A stretch of DNA of 50,430 nucleotides from an uncultured Pelagibacteraceae bacterium (GCA_902610975.1 CACLXL010000003.1:91029-141458), one strand, 5' to 3'; positions 9,759 through 19,073 are shown, counted from the stretch's first letter. Translations and numbers: made by a program. The notes: a model not told the origin generated them from the letters alone.

Positions 9759-10763
9759 ATGAATAAAAAAAAATTGGTATTTTCTGGTGTACAACCAACT
9801 GGAAATTTACATTTGGGAAACTATCTAGGTGCTTTAAAAAACTTTGTTTCATTACAAAAAGAAATGAATTGTATCTACTGTGTAGTAGATCTACATGCAA
9901 TAACAACTTTTCAAAATCCCAATCAATTACGAAATAATGTTTTAGAGACAGTCGCTAGTTTTGTAGCAACGGGTCTTAATCCATCGAAAAGTATTATTTT
10001 TAATCAATCTGCAGTTTCTGGACATACGGAGTTGGCATGGATATTAAATTGTATTTCTAGAATTGGATGGTTGAATCGAATGACACAGTTCAAAGACAAA
10101 GCTGGATCAGATAAAGAAAAAGCTAGTGTAGGTCTATATATCTATCCAAATCTAATGGCTGCGGATATTCTTCTTTATAAAGCGACTCACGTTCCTGTCG
10201 GAGCAGACCAGAAACAACATTTAGAGTTATCCAGGGATATTGCTCAAAAGTTTAACAACGATTTTAATTGTAAAGATTTTTTTCCTCTACCAGAGCCCTT
10301 AATACCAAAGAATGTTTCTAGAGTTATGAGTTTAAGAGATGGAAATAAAAAAATGAGTAAGTCAGAGGAGTCTGATTATTCTAGAATAAATTTAAAAGAT
10401 AGCGCGGACGAAATTAATAAGAAAATTAAAAAAGCTAAGTCAGATTCGGACCAGATACCCGATAATTTAAAAGATTTAGAAAAAAAACCAGAAGCATTAA
10501 ATTTAGTGAATATTTACTCAGAAATTTCAAAATCTACACTTGAAAAAGTTTTAAATGAAATGTCAGGTAAAGAATATTCATTCTTAAAAAAAAAATTAGC
10601 AGAACTTTTAATAAATGAAATTGAACCAGTTGGAAAAGAAATTAAGAAACTATTGGGAGATAAGTCGCACCTTGAGAGTATTTTGAAAAAAGGCAAGGAA
10701 AAAGCCAATATTATTGCTGAGGAAAACCTAAAAAATATACGTGAAAAAGTGGGGTTGATATAA
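9759..10763 (+). CDS. trpS: Tryptophanyl-tRNA synthetase
   Basis: Class I aminoacyl-tRNA synthetase charging tRNA-Trp. At 334 aa it is the standard bacterial length. The ATP-binding HIGH-type motif is PTGNLHLGNY (residues 13-22) and the second signature is KMSKS (about residue 200), followed by SEESDYSRI. The segment GADQKQHLELSRDIAQKFN is characteristic of the tryptophan enzyme. The start codon directly abuts the murJ stop, implying coupled translation. nfuA follows after 12 bp. Confidence 0.98.
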   Translation: MNKKKLVFSGVQPTGNLHLGNYLGALKNFVSLQKEMNCIYCVVDLHAITTFQNPNQLRNNVLETVASFVATGLNPSKSIIFNQSAVSGHTELAWILNCISRIGWLNRMTQFKDKAGSDKEKASVGLYIYPNLMAADILLYKATHVPVGADQKQHLELSRDIAQKFNNDFNCKDFFPLPEPLIPKNVSRVMSLRDGNKKMSKSEESDYSRINLKDSADEINKKIKKAKSDSDQIPDNLKDLEKKPEALNLVNIYSEISKSTLEKVLNEMSGKEYSFLKKKLAELLINEIEPVGKEIKKLLGDKSHLESILKKGKEKANIIAEENLKNIREKVGLI

Positions 10764-10775
10764 TATAAATTTCGC

Positions 10776-11321
10776 ATGATACAAACAGAAACTACGCCAA
10801 ATCCTAATTCACTTAAATTTTTATCAGAAAAGGTAATATCATCTACTGGAACTGAGGAATTTCAAAAAAGTAATTCGGAAAACATTAAAATTCCTTTTAT
10901 TAAAGAGCTTTTAAAATTCAAAGGCGTCGAATTGGTTCTATTATCAAAAAATTTTTTATCTGTAAAAAAAACAGATGAAGTCTCATGGGAAGAGTTAAAA
11001 CCAATGGTGATTTCTCATATTAATGATTATTTCGAAAAAAATGAAGAGCCAATTTTAAAAGTAAATAAAAAGTTAGACAATAGTTTTGATGACAACGAAA
11101 CTGTTAAAAAAATTATAGATGTTTTAGATACTAAAATTAGACCTGCAGTAGCAAGAGATGGGGGAGATATAAAATTTAAATCTTTTGAAAACGGAATTGT
11201 AAAAGTTGAACTTCAAGGTAGCTGTTCTGGATGTCCAAGTTCATTGATGACATTAAAACAAGGAGTTCAAAATTTATTAAAGCACTATGTAAAAGAGGTA
11301 AACTCTGTTGAGGCCAACTAA
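10776..11321 (+). CDS. nfuA: NfuA-type iron-sulfur scaffold/carrier protein
   Basis: Carries [4Fe-4S] clusters to apo-enzymes. The 181-aa protein has an N-terminal Nfu_N domain (about 1-88, beginning MIQTETTPNPNSLKFL) and a C-terminal NifU-like domain (about 108-178) with the cluster ligands C150 and C153 in GSCSGCPSS. This two-domain form is the usual alphaproteobacterial and mitochondrial NFU1 type. It sits between trpS and a cell-wall hydrolase gene, with 12 and 3 bp gaps. MiaB, encoded a few genes on, is a plausible client because it needs two [4Fe-4S] clusters; this is inference. Confidence 0.95.
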   Translation: MIQTETTPNPNSLKFLSEKVISSTGTEEFQKSNSENIKIPFIKELLKFKGVELVLLSKNFLSVKKTDEVSWEELKPMVISHINDYFEKNEEPILKVNKKLDNSFDDNETVKKIIDVLDTKIRPAVARDGGDIKFKSFENGIVKVELQGSCSGCPSSLMTLKQGVQNLLKHYVKEVNSVEAN

Positions 11322-11324
11322 ATT

Positions 11325-12866
11325 ATGAAAAAAAAATTAAGTTACAGAGATAAATTACTAGAGTTAGCTTACATATATAATGTAAAAGAAATACAAGAGT
11401 ATACAAAGAGAAGAAAAAACCTAACTACAGGTCAAATAGAATTAATTTTAAAAAAGAATAAAATTATAATTCCTAAAGACTTCAAAACTACTTTTTTTAA
11501 AGAAAATTTTTCAAAACCAATTTCAAAATTTAAAGCAAGTATTATCGGATATAAAGAAGAAAAAATTAAAGATAAAAATAGATTTTTTCGAAGAGTTGAA
11601 AATTATAAATATGACACATCAAGAAAAGTAAATCATGGAATAAACAATCTTTGGAAAAGTATTGGAAATGCTGGAATTAATTTTTTAAACGTACTTCCAA
11701 AATTGGGATATACGGTTGCGAAATTCTTTGGGAATCTCTTTACGGATGTTTTCAACTCAATATATAATCAGCAAATAGATCAAAAAAGTGCAAGAAATGT
11801 AATTGTGGGTTTTTTCATAGTAGCAGGAGTCACGACTGCAATTATCGCAGGAATTAACGCTTATAAAAATTATGACTCTATTAAAGCTAAATTAGAAACA
11901 AAAAAATCTGATGTTAAAGTTGAAAAAGAGATAAAGAAACCTGAAACAAAAGTTAAAAAAGACGTAAAGAAACCAGAAATAAAAGTTAAAAAAGAGCTAA
12001 AGAGACCAGAAACAAAAGTTAAAAAAGAAGTAAAGAAACCAGAGCTTAAAGTAAAAGAGAAAAATGTTGCAGAGGTAATCTTGCCTGATTTAAATTTAAA
12101 AACAGAGACTGTTATTCAACTTTTTAAAGATGTTGATTATGATTTAAGAAAAGTAAGAAATGACAAATTAGTTAAGCCTATTTATTTTACACAATTTCCT
12201 AGAGACCTCGATAATCTTCAAAGCGTTAAGTTAAAAAAAGAAACTTTTATTCAAATAGTGTTACCTCTAATTGTTGCTGAGAATGAAAAAATATTAGACG
12301 ATAGGGTAAAATTAAAAATTCTTTCTGAAAAAAAATTTACATCAGACTTAGAGAAACAATGGTTAAGGCAAAAACTTTTAGAATATAAAGTAAAAAAGGG
12401 TGATTTACAGGAACTAATGTTTAGAATGGATATAATTCCAGTTTCTATTGCTTTAGCTCAAGCAGCCAAAGAAAGTGGGTGGGGCACATCAAGATTTGCA
12501 TTAGAGGGTAATGCTATTTTTGGTCAATGGACTTGGGATGGACAAGGTATTGCTCCGCTTAATAGAGATGATAATAAAAGCCATAAAATTTTAAAATTTC
12601 CAATTCTAAGAGCTTCAGTTAAAGCATATAAAAATAATTTAAATACACATAAAAGTTACGCGAAATTTAGAATGAAAAGAAAACAACTTAGAGATAAGGA
12701 TAAAAACATAACAGGTCTGGCTTTGACAGAAACTTTAAAAAATTATGCTCAAACTGGTTCTGAATATACTAGAATACTAAACCAAATAATTACTCAAAAC
12801 AGGCTCTCTGATTTTGAGTTTGTTAAATTAGTAAACTCAGTTAAACAGGTTGAGTTGAATTCCTAG
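11325..12866 (+). CDS. Bax-like membrane-anchored glucosaminidase with lysine/proline repeats
   Basis: Predicted peptidoglycan hydrolase (Bax / mannosyl-glycoprotein endo-beta-N-acetylglucosaminidase family). The 513 residues divide into a basic cytoplasmic part (1-157), one membrane helix (158-176), four 11-residue Lys/Pro/Glu/Val repeats (202-245, nt 11928-12059), a linker, and a C-terminal glucosaminidase domain (about 350-505). The domain carries AQAAKESGWGTSRFA with likely catalytic E383, followed by EGNAIFGQWTW. The ~157-residue N-terminal extension before the helix is long for this family. The final 4 bp overlap the convergent deacetylase gene. The activity assignment is from family resemblance; the substrate is inferred. 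Confidence 0.85.
   Translation: MKKKLSYRDKLLELAYIYNVKEIQEYTKRRKNLTTGQIELILKKNKIIIPKDFKTTFFKENFSKPISKFKASIIGYKEEKIKDKNRFFRRVENYKYDTSRKVNHGINNLWKSIGNAGINFLNVLPKLGYTVAKFFGNLFTDVFNSIYNQQIDQKSARNVIVGFFIVAGVTTAIIAGINAYKNYDSIKAKLETKKSDVKVEKEIKKPETKVKKDVKKPEIKVKKELKRPETKVKKEVKKPELKVKEKNVAEVILPDLNLKTETVIQLFKDVDYDLRKVRNDKLVKPIYFTQFPRDLDNLQSVKLKKETFIQIVLPLIVAENEKILDDRVKLKILSEKKFTSDLEKQWLRQKLLEYKVKKGDLQELMFRMDIIPVSIALAQAAKESGWGTSRFALEGNAIFGQWTWDGQGIAPLNRDDNKSHKILKFPILRASVKAYKNNLNTHKSYAKFRMKRKQLRDKDKNITGLALTETLKNYAQTGSEYTRILNQIITQNRLSDFEFVKLVNSVKQVELNS
11928..12059 (+). repeat. Four 33-bp in-frame direct repeats in the Bax-like gene
   Basis: Four tandem units, each encoding 11 residues with the pattern (E/D)-x-K-K/R-P-E-x-K-V-K-K/E. 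The units are similar but not identical in DNA. The repeat lies between the membrane helix and the hydrolase domain, so it probably works as a positively charged periplasmic spacer. Copy number could vary between strains. Confidence 0.9.
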
Positions 12867-13921
12867 TTTTTATCGCTTACAACAAATTGTATTCCCAACC
12901 ATCTCCAAAAACCATCTTTTTCCCTAAGTGAACAATTTATTCTGCCTCTTTCTCCGATAAATTTTTCAGATATTTCAATTAACAAATTATTTTTTTCTAA
13001 AAATGAAATTTTGGAGTCTCTCCATCTGTTGCCCTCATTTGAAAAACATGTAATTTGATCTAAATTATTAATACCTTCATAGAAATTAATCTTAACAGCT
13101 GGTGGATTCTTAGATTGTAAAAGGTATTTTTCTTCTGGATAAACTTTTTTATATTTAAAAGGAAGCGTTTTCATTAATGTTTTAAATCTCTTGAGTTCTC
13201 CATATTTTTCATTAATTGGAAATCTTGGCAATTCCCATAAGTCCTTTGTTTCATCTATAACACCAGAGTGTTGACCAAAAGCGTATTTGAATCCCAATTC
13301 CTTAATAATCTTTTTAAATTCAAGGCTATATTCACCGAAAGGATAAGAAAAAAAATCAGAGTTTTTACCTAATTTTTTTTTAAATATTTCTATTGATTTC
13401 AAAATATCATTTTTAATTGTTTCTGGGTCTTCATCAACAAGATATTCATGTGAATGACTATGATTACCAATTTCAACATTTTCATTTTTGTAGAGCTCAA
13501 TTATTTGATCCCAATTCATATAATTATAAGATCCAACCTCCCTAGTATTTACAAATAATATAAAAGGAATTTTTTTTTGCTTTAAAATCGGCCAAGCGTT
13601 ATTGTAAAAAGATAATAAACCATCGTCTACTGTGAATAATATTTTTCTTTTATCTTTAAGATCAGAAAGACTTTTCTCAAAATTTTTAGGGTGAATAAAC
13701 TCTATCTCAGAGTTTTCTATTATTTCAATTTGTTTTTTAAAAATATCTAGTTGTATATTTGTGGATGGGTATTTATTTTCATTAAACCGATGGTACATAA
13801 TTGAAATAATCCCAAAATCATCAAAATTGTAATTGCTTGACGCTAATAACTTTGATTGATTAAATTCAAAGGTTATAATGATAGCTAAAATGGTCAAAGA
13901 TTTTCTAATAATAAACTGCAT
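12863..13921 (-). CDS. Secreted polysaccharide deacetylase (NodB-type)
   Basis: Carbohydrate esterase family 4 type enzyme that removes N-acetyl groups from an extracellular or cell-wall glycan. The 352-aa protein has a signal peptide (about 1-27), the NodB motif 1 TVDDG (D99, D100) and motif 2 with H154 and H158, the expected Asp-His-His metal triad. SYPFGEYS follows as motif 3. The C-terminal ~100 residues have no signature I recognise. It opposes the Bax-like gene (4-bp overlap at the 3' end), and its first 44 bp overlap the start of tsaB on the other strand. Substrate unknown; pairing with a glucosaminidase hints at peptidoglycan. Confidence 0.87.
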   Translation of the reverse strand: MQFIIRKSLTILAIIITFEFNQSKLLASSNYNFDDFGIISIMYHRFNENKYPSTNIQLDIFKKQIEIIENSEIEFIHPKNFEKSLSDLKDKRKILFTVDDGLLSFYNNAWPILKQKKIPFILFVNTREVGSYNYMNWDQIIELYKNENVEIGNHSHSHEYLVDEDPETIKNDILKSIEIFKKKLGKNSDFFSYPFGEYSLEFKKIIKELGFKYAFGQHSGVIDETKDLWELPRFPINEKYGELKRFKTLMKTLPFKYKKVYPEEKYLLQSKNPPAVKINFYEGINNLDQITCFSNEGNRWRDSKISFLEKNNLLIEISEKFIGERGRINCSLREKDGFWRWLGIQFVVSDKN

Positions 13922-14270
13922 TGGTAAAGATGATAAATTAGGTTTAAGAATAAATAAAGATTTTTTTACTAAAAAAATAGAAAATAAAACTAATAGTGAA
14001 AAATTAGTTTATGAAATATTAAAATTTTTAGAAAACCATAAGGTCATATTAAATAAAAGTTTTAGTGTTTTAGTTAATCAAGGTCCAGGTAGCTTTTCTG
14101 GTTTAAGAATATCAATAGCTATTGCAAAAGGCTTGCATATCTCGAAAAAAGTTAAGCTTTATGGATTTAAATGCTCTAATTTAGCTTCATTTAATCTAGA
14201 AAATATTGAAAAATTATTAAAGAATAATTTATTAGAAAAAAAATTGATAATTCCCATATATTTAAGTTAA
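13878..14270 (+). CDS. tsaB: Short TsaB-like tRNA t6A biosynthesis protein
   Basis: TsaB is the ASKHA-fold partner that scaffolds TsaD/TsaE in making N6-threonylcarbamoyladenosine in tRNA. The 130 residues contain the hallmark NQGPGSFSGLR (67-77) and the following helix ISIAIAKGL. Typical bacterial TsaB has about 210-230 residues, so the second subdomain is essentially missing. The start at 13878 is preferred because AAGG (13869-13872) lies 5 nt upstream; ATG 13890 is an alternative. The start overlaps the divergent deacetylase by 44 bp. rimI, the usual next gene, is absent and fur follows after 9 bp. The ORF ends cleanly with no visible frameshift remnant. Confidence 0.82.
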   Translation: MIAKMVKDFLIINCIGKDDKLGLRINKDFFTKKIENKTNSEKLVYEILKFLENHKVILNKSFSVLVNQGPGSFSGLRISIAIAKGLHISKKVKLYGFKCSNLASFNLENIEKLLKNNLLEKKLIIPIYLS

Positions 14271-14279
14271 ATTGATCTT

Positions 14280-14699
14280 ATGAGTATAATTGAGGAAAAA
14301 TGTAAACAAAAAGGTGTAAGGCTTACTGATCAAAGAAAGGTTATTGCTAAAATCTTATCTGAGTCAAAAGAGGTCTATGGTTCAAAAGATCACCCGGATG
14401 TAGATGAGCTCCACAAAAGAGTTACAGCTATAGATGATAAAATAAGTATTGCCACAGTTTACAGAACGGTAAAACTTTTTGAAGAAGCTGGGATATTAGT
14501 CAAACATGATTTTAAGGCTGGCAAAGCTCGCTATGAGATCAACGATGATCACAATCATCTAATAGACATCAATAGTGGAGAAATTTTAGAATTTGTAGAT
14601 AAAGATATAGAAGAACTGCAAAAAAAAATTGCTAAAAAGTTGGGGTATAATCTAGTAGATCATAAACTAGAGCTTTATGGTTCCAAAATAAAAAAATAA
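14280..14699 (+). CDS. fur: Fur-family metal regulator (alphaproteobacterial Fur/Mur type)
   Basis: Metal-responsive DNA-binding repressor. The 139-aa protein has the winged-helix domain (about 1-85) with LTDQRKVIAKIL and the recognition region ISIATVYRTVKLFEEAGI, then a dimerisation/metal domain with DDHNHLIDINSGEILEF. In classical Fur the corresponding segment holds a CxxC (LICLDCG); here it is LIDINSG, and the protein has no structural zinc CxxC pair, as is common in alphaproteobacterial Fur/Mur. It sits in the tsaB-fur-miaB string with 9 and 1 bp gaps. Whether it senses iron or manganese cannot be read from sequence. A second family member (irr) is at 29344. Confidence 0.92.
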   Translation: MSIIEEKCKQKGVRLTDQRKVIAKILSESKEVYGSKDHPDVDELHKRVTAIDDKISIATVYRTVKLFEEAGILVKHDFKAGKARYEINDDHNHLIDINSGEILEFVDKDIEELQKKIAKKLGYNLVDHKLELYGSKIKK

Positions 14700-14700
14700 A

Positions 14701-16035
14701 TTGAAAAAAAAAATTTTCATAAAAACTTTTGGTTGCCAAATGAACGAATACGATAGTAATCGTATATATGATCTTGTAAAAGAAATTGGTTATATAAGAA
14801 CAGAGAAATCAGATGAGGCTAACTGTTATATAATAAATACTTGTCATATTAGAGAGAAAGCTACTGACAAAGTTTATCATGACGTTGGTAGAGTGAAAAA
14901 AAATTTTAGAAATAAAAGAAAGCCAATAGTAATTATCACGGGTTGCGTAGCTCAGGCTGAAGGTGAAATTTTATTAAAAAGAGAAAAATATATTGATGCA
15001 GTTGTTGGACCACAATCTTACCATCGATTATCTGAAATTTTAAAAAAAATTGAGTCAAATTCAATTAGTATTGATTCTACTGAATTTGAAGTAATTGAAA
15101 AATTTGATAATTTAAATCTAATTAAAAACTCTGATTCAAATATTTCCTCATTTCTAACTATACAAGAGGGATGTGATAAATTTTGTAAGTTTTGTGTTGT
15201 TCCTTACACAAGAGGTGCAGAATTTTCACGTTCAATCAAAGAGATTCTAAACGAGTGTCAGGATTTAATTGATAATGGAACGAAAGAAATTACTTTGCTT
15301 GGTCAAAATGTTAATGCATTTAATTATCGAGGAAATAAACTTTCACACTTAATATCGGAGATTAACAAGCTCGATAGAATTAGAAGAATAAGATATACAA
15401 CTTCCCATCCCTTAGATTTTTCCAATGATTTAATCGAAGCCCATACAACTTTAGAAAAATTGATGCCATTAATACATTTACCTATCCAAAGTGGTTCAAA
15501 TAAAATCTTAAAAAGCATGAATCGAAAACATTCTGTTGAAGATTATCTTAATTTAGTTAACAAGTTAAAAAGATTGAATCCAGCAATTAGGTTTTCTAGT
15601 GACTTTATTATTGGTTACCCAGGTGAAACAGATAAAGACTTCAACGATACTTTAAAACTTTTAAAAGAAGTTGAATTCATCAATTCGTATTCGTTTATAT
15701 TTAGCCCCAGACCTGGAACTCCGGCATCAAAAATGGAAAAAATTGATGAAAACTTAGCTAAAGAAAGACTAAAAATATTCCAAAAATCAGCTGGAGAATT
15801 AAAAATGAGATATAGAGAAGAATTATTTAATAAAAAGTCATCAGTATTGTTCGAAAATAAGATAAAAGGAAAAGAAAATGAGTTTTTTGGTCGAGATGAG
15901 TACTTAAATTCCGTGATAGTTAAAAGTCAAAGTGATTTGATTGGAAAAATTGAGGAAGTAGATATTTTAGAAGGAAATCAAAATACTTTATATGGAAAAA
16001 TAGAAAAAAAAAAATTTAAAAATTTTGCCGCATAA
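14701..16035 (+). CDS. miaB: tRNA-2-methylthio-N6-dimethylallyladenosine synthase MiaB
   Basis: Radical-SAM methylthiotransferase acting on i6A37 of tRNAs reading UNN codons. The 444 residues comprise the UPF0004 domain with cluster cysteines C12, C48 and C82, the radical-SAM motif C158-x3-C162-x2-C165, and a C-terminal TRAM domain (about 375-440). It starts with TTG at 14701. This is forced: the in-frame stop at 14689-14691 leaves no other usual start codon before C12, and the next ATG lies after C12. The gene begins 1 nt after fur, so translation is probably coupled. phoH starts on its stop codon. Confidence 0.97.
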   Translation: MKKKIFIKTFGCQMNEYDSNRIYDLVKEIGYIRTEKSDEANCYIINTCHIREKATDKVYHDVGRVKKNFRNKRKPIVIITGCVAQAEGEILLKREKYIDAVVGPQSYHRLSEILKKIESNSISIDSTEFEVIEKFDNLNLIKNSDSNISSFLTIQEGCDKFCKFCVVPYTRGAEFSRSIKEILNECQDLIDNGTKEITLLGQNVNAFNYRGNKLSHLISEINKLDRIRRIRYTTSHPLDFSNDLIEAHTTLEKLMPLIHLPIQSGSNKILKSMNRKHSVEDYLNLVNKLKRLNPAIRFSSDFIIGYPGETDKDFNDTLKLLKEVEFINSYSFIFSPRPGTPASKMEKIDENLAKERLKIFQKSAGELKMRYREELFNKKSSVLFENKIKGKENEFFGRDEYLNSVIVKSQSDLIGKIEEVDILEGNQNTLYGKIEKKKFKNFAA

Positions 16036-17039
16036 TGTCAGAAATAACTAAAATTAATCAAAATTTAATAGTGAAAAAAATTGATGATGAAACAGTTAAT
16101 ATACAAATTGTTGAAAATGAAATGTTAATGACGATAGCAGGTCAATTCGATCAGAATTTGAAAGAACTGGCTAAACTAACAAAAACGAACATTTTTTTTA
16201 GAGGAAATTCCATAACTTGTAAGGGAAAAAATAGAAATACTGCTATATTTTGCGATGCAATTAAGTTTTTAGCAAATAAATTTTTTTTAACTAAAATAAT
16301 TGAAAAAGAAGATATACTCCTATCTGTAAAAAAAAATATGGAACTAGAAGAGTCAAATGTCAAATCATTTAAACAACTGATTAAAACTCCAAGAAAGTCT
16401 GTTATTGCGCGTTCCGAAAAACAGTCAGACTATATCAAAGCATTAAAAGAAAATGATATAGTTTTGTCTTTAGGTCCTGCAGGGACAGGAAAAAGTTTTT
16501 TAGCAGTGTCTGTCGGCATTACAATGTTGATGGAGAAAAAAATTGATAGAGTAATATTATCCAGACCTGCAGTTGAAGCTGGAGAAAAGTTAGGATTTTT
16601 GCCTGGTGATATGAAAGAGAAAGTGGATCCATATTTAAGACCACTATACGACGCGCTTTATGAATTGTTTGGTTCTGATAAAATAGACAAAAAGATAGAA
16701 ACTGGAGAAATTGAAATAGCTCCATTAGCTTTTATGCGAGGAAGGACTCTAAAAAATTGCTTTGCTATTTTAGATGAAGCACAAAATGCGACTGAAACAC
16801 AAATCAAAATGTTTTTAACAAGAATAGGTGAAAATTCAAAGCTTGTTGTTAATGGAGATCCATCTCAAATTGACTTAATTAATAAATCCCAATCAGGTTT
16901 GATAAAATCAAAAAATATTTTGAAACATTTAAAAGAAATAAAAATCGTTGAGTTTGATCATAAAGATGTTGTTAGACATCCGTTAGTTTCAAAAATTATT
17001 AGGGCTTATCAAACAAAAAGCACTGATGATAAAAATTAA
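16035..17039 (+). CDS. phoH: PhoH-like ATPase (YbeZ)
   Basis: P-loop protein associated with the YbeY endoribonuclease in ribosome quality control and RNA maturation. The 334-aa sequence has an N-terminal KH-like portion (about 1-120) and the PhoH ATPase domain with Walker A GPAGTGKS (147-154) and a Walker B-like FAILDEAQN. SRPAVEAGEKLGFLPGD is a family signature. It overlaps miaB by 1 bp and ybeY by 14 bp; miaB-phoH-ybeY-(corC)-lnt is a widely conserved order. corC/ybeX, normally between ybeY and lnt, is missing here. Confidence 0.96.
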   Translation: MSEITKINQNLIVKKIDDETVNIQIVENEMLMTIAGQFDQNLKELAKLTKTNIFFRGNSITCKGKNRNTAIFCDAIKFLANKFFLTKIIEKEDILLSVKKNMELEESNVKSFKQLIKTPRKSVIARSEKQSDYIKALKENDIVLSLGPAGTGKSFLAVSVGITMLMEKKIDRVILSRPAVEAGEKLGFLPGDMKEKVDPYLRPLYDALYELFGSDKIDKKIETGEIEIAPLAFMRGRTLKNCFAILDEAQNATETQIKMFLTRIGENSKLVVNGDPSQIDLINKSQSGLIKSKNILKHLKEIKIVEFDHKDVVRHPLVSKIIRAYQTKSTDDKN

Positions 17040-17490
17040 TGTAATTCTGAATAACAAAGAATGGTATCGTTATATAAAAAATCCAACAAATTTTATCGAT
17101 AAAAAAATTAAAAATTTAAATAAAAAATTTACAAAATACAAAAAGAAAGTAATTTTTTGCACTTTGCTTCTATCAGGAAATAATGAGATAAAAAAATTAA
17201 ATAGGAAATTTAGAAAAAAAAATAAAACAACCGACGTCTTATCTTTTCCATTTTATAATTTAAGAGAGTTAAAAAGCAAACTTAAAAAAAATAAGGAAAT
17301 ATATCTAGGGGATATAATAATAAATTTAAATAAAATTAAAAATAAGAAGGATAAAAAAGATTTTGAGTTACAACTTAATAAACTCTGGGTTCATGGTATA
17401 GTTCATTTATTTGGATATGATCATAAAAAAGATAGGGACTTTTATTATATGTCCGAAATTGAAAAAAAATTTCTTTCTTATCTTAATTAA
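17026..17490 (+). CDS. ybeY: Endoribonuclease YbeY
   Basis: Zinc-dependent RNase involved in 16S rRNA 3' maturation and ribosome quality control. The 154-aa protein carries the metal-binding H-G-x3-H-x5-H motif HGIVHLFGYDH (H123, H127, H133) plus TTDVLSFPF, which is invariant in the family. The first ~50 residues are exceptionally lysine-rich. The start overlaps the 3' end of phoH by 14 bp, and lnt begins on the last base of its stop codon. Confidence 0.96.
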   Translation: MIKINVILNNKEWYRYIKNPTNFIDKKIKNLNKKFTKYKKKVIFCTLLLSGNNEIKKLNRKFRKKNKTTDVLSFPFYNLRELKSKLKKNKEIYLGDIIINLNKIKNKKDKKDFELQLNKLWVHGIVHLFGYDHKKDRDFYYMSEIEKKFLSYLN

Positions 17491-19073
17491 TGATTCAAGA
17501 ACTTCTCAATAAAAGAATTTTTACCCTTTATATTTTTCCATTCACTTTTGGGATACTCTCTGTTTTTTCTTTTCAACCGTTCAATTTTACACTTATAAAT
17601 TTTTTAATTTTACCTATAATTTTCTATTTAATAATTTTTATTAAAAAAAAATCAAAAAGCAAGTTTAGAAAAAAACCTTATAAAAAAAATTTTTTTATAT
17701 TTGGAACTGTTTTTGGTTTTGGATTTTATTTAGGAGGATTGCATTGGATTACAAATTCATTAACATTCGATGATAATTTTAAAATTTTAATCCCCTTTGG
17801 TTTATTTTTTATTCCATTATTTTTAAGTTTATTTTTTTCTATATTGATTGTTCTTATAGGGCCAATATTAAAAGCTAATTTCTCATCTATACTTCTTTTT
17901 TCAGCTTGTTTAGCTTTTTCCGATTATTTGAGAGCAAAAATATTTACGGGTTTTCCCTGGAATCTATGGGCTTACAGTTACTCCTGGAATTTAGAAATTC
18001 TTCAAATCTTAAACAAACTAGGCTTGTTTACATTTAATTTAATAATAATAACAATTTTTTTATTACCGTCAGTTTTATTTTTAAGCATAAAAACAAGTAA
18101 AAAACTTATTATTTTAAGTTTAATACCTTTATTTCTTTCTTCTCTATATATTTATGGAGATATTTCTTTAAATAAAAATCAAATTTTCTTGAATTCTTTC
18201 AAAAATAATAAACAATTAAAAATTAATAAGGCAAATATTAAAATAGTTTCTCCAAATTTTAAACTCGAGTACGGCCTTTCAAATGAAGAGATTAAAATAA
18301 GACTAAAAAAATTAATTAGGTATAGCGAACCTGAAGAAAATAAAAATACTATTTTTATTTGGCCAGAGGGTGTATTTAGCGGTTACAGTTATAAAGAAAT
18401 AACTTTTTTAAAAAAAGATTTCTTTCAGAACTTTAGCGACAAACACTACATTGTATTTGGAATAAATAGATTTAATGATCAAAGTAAAGGATTAAATAAT
18501 AGTCTTATAATTGTAAATAACAATTTAGAAATTATACAAGAATACAAAAAACAAAAACTCGTACCATTTGGTGAATTTTTACCTTTTGAAAGAGCGTTAA
18601 AAAAAATTGGTTTAAAAAAAATTACAGAGGGATATGGATCTTTTTTACAAGGCAATAAACAAGAAAATTTAGAAATTCAAAATTTAAATATTTTACCTTT
18701 AATTTGTTATGAAATTATATTCACAGAGTTTATACAACAGTCTAAAAAAGACACTAATTTAATTATTAATATTTCAGAAGATGGTTGGTTTGGAAATTCT
18801 ATAGGTCCCCATCAACATTTTTCAAAAGCAGTTTTTAGAGCAATCGAACAAAATTCGTTTTTGATAAGATCTGCAAACAAAGGTGTTAGCGCTTTTTTAG
18901 ATAATAAAGGAAAAATACTAAAAAAATTGAACGCTAACGAGACTGGAAGCATAGAATTACAAGTTCCATTAATTAAAGGTCAAAATAAAAATAAAAATGA
19001 TTTGATATTTTTCATTCTTTTAATTACATATATCTCCATCTTTACATTTAACAATATAAAAAATGACAAATAA
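17490..19073 (+). CDS. lnt: Apolipoprotein N-acyltransferase Lnt
   Basis: Inner-membrane enzyme adding the third acyl chain to lipoproteins, which would include the BON lipoprotein at 5304. The 527 residues show multiple N-terminal membrane helices (about 10-215), a periplasmic nitrilase domain (about 240-490) and a last membrane helix (about 505-522). Catalytic signatures are [11 protein letters not shown] (Glu), the lysine segment around [13 protein letters not shown], and LICYEIIF (Cys). It overlaps metK by 11 bp. Codon composition is strongly AT-biased like its neighbours. Confidence 0.95.
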   Translation: MIQELLNKRIFTLYIFPFTFGILSVFSFQPFNFTLINFLILPIIFYLIIFIKKKSKSKFRKKPYKKNFFIFGTVFGFGFYLGGLHWITNSLTFDDNFKILIPFGLFFIPLFLSLFFSILIVLIGPILKANFSSILLFSACLAFSDYLRAKIFTGFPWNLWAYSYSWNLEILQILNKLGLFTFNLIIITIFLLPSVLFLSIKTSKKLIILSLIPLFLSSLYIYGDISLNKNQIFLNSFKNNKQLKINKANIKIVSPNFKLEYGLSNEEIKIRLKKLIRYSEPEENKNTIFIWPEGVFSGYSYKEITFLKKDFFQNFSDKHYIVFGINRFNDQSKGLNNSLIIVNNNLEIIQEYKKQKLVPFGEFLPFERALKKIGLKKITEGYGSFLQGNKQENLEIQNLNILPLICYEIIFTEFIQQSKKDTNLIINISEDGWFGNSIGPHQHFSKAVFRAIEQNSFLIRSANKGVSAFLDNKGKILKKLNANETGSIELQVPLIKGQNKNKNDLIFFILLITYISIFTFNNIKNDK

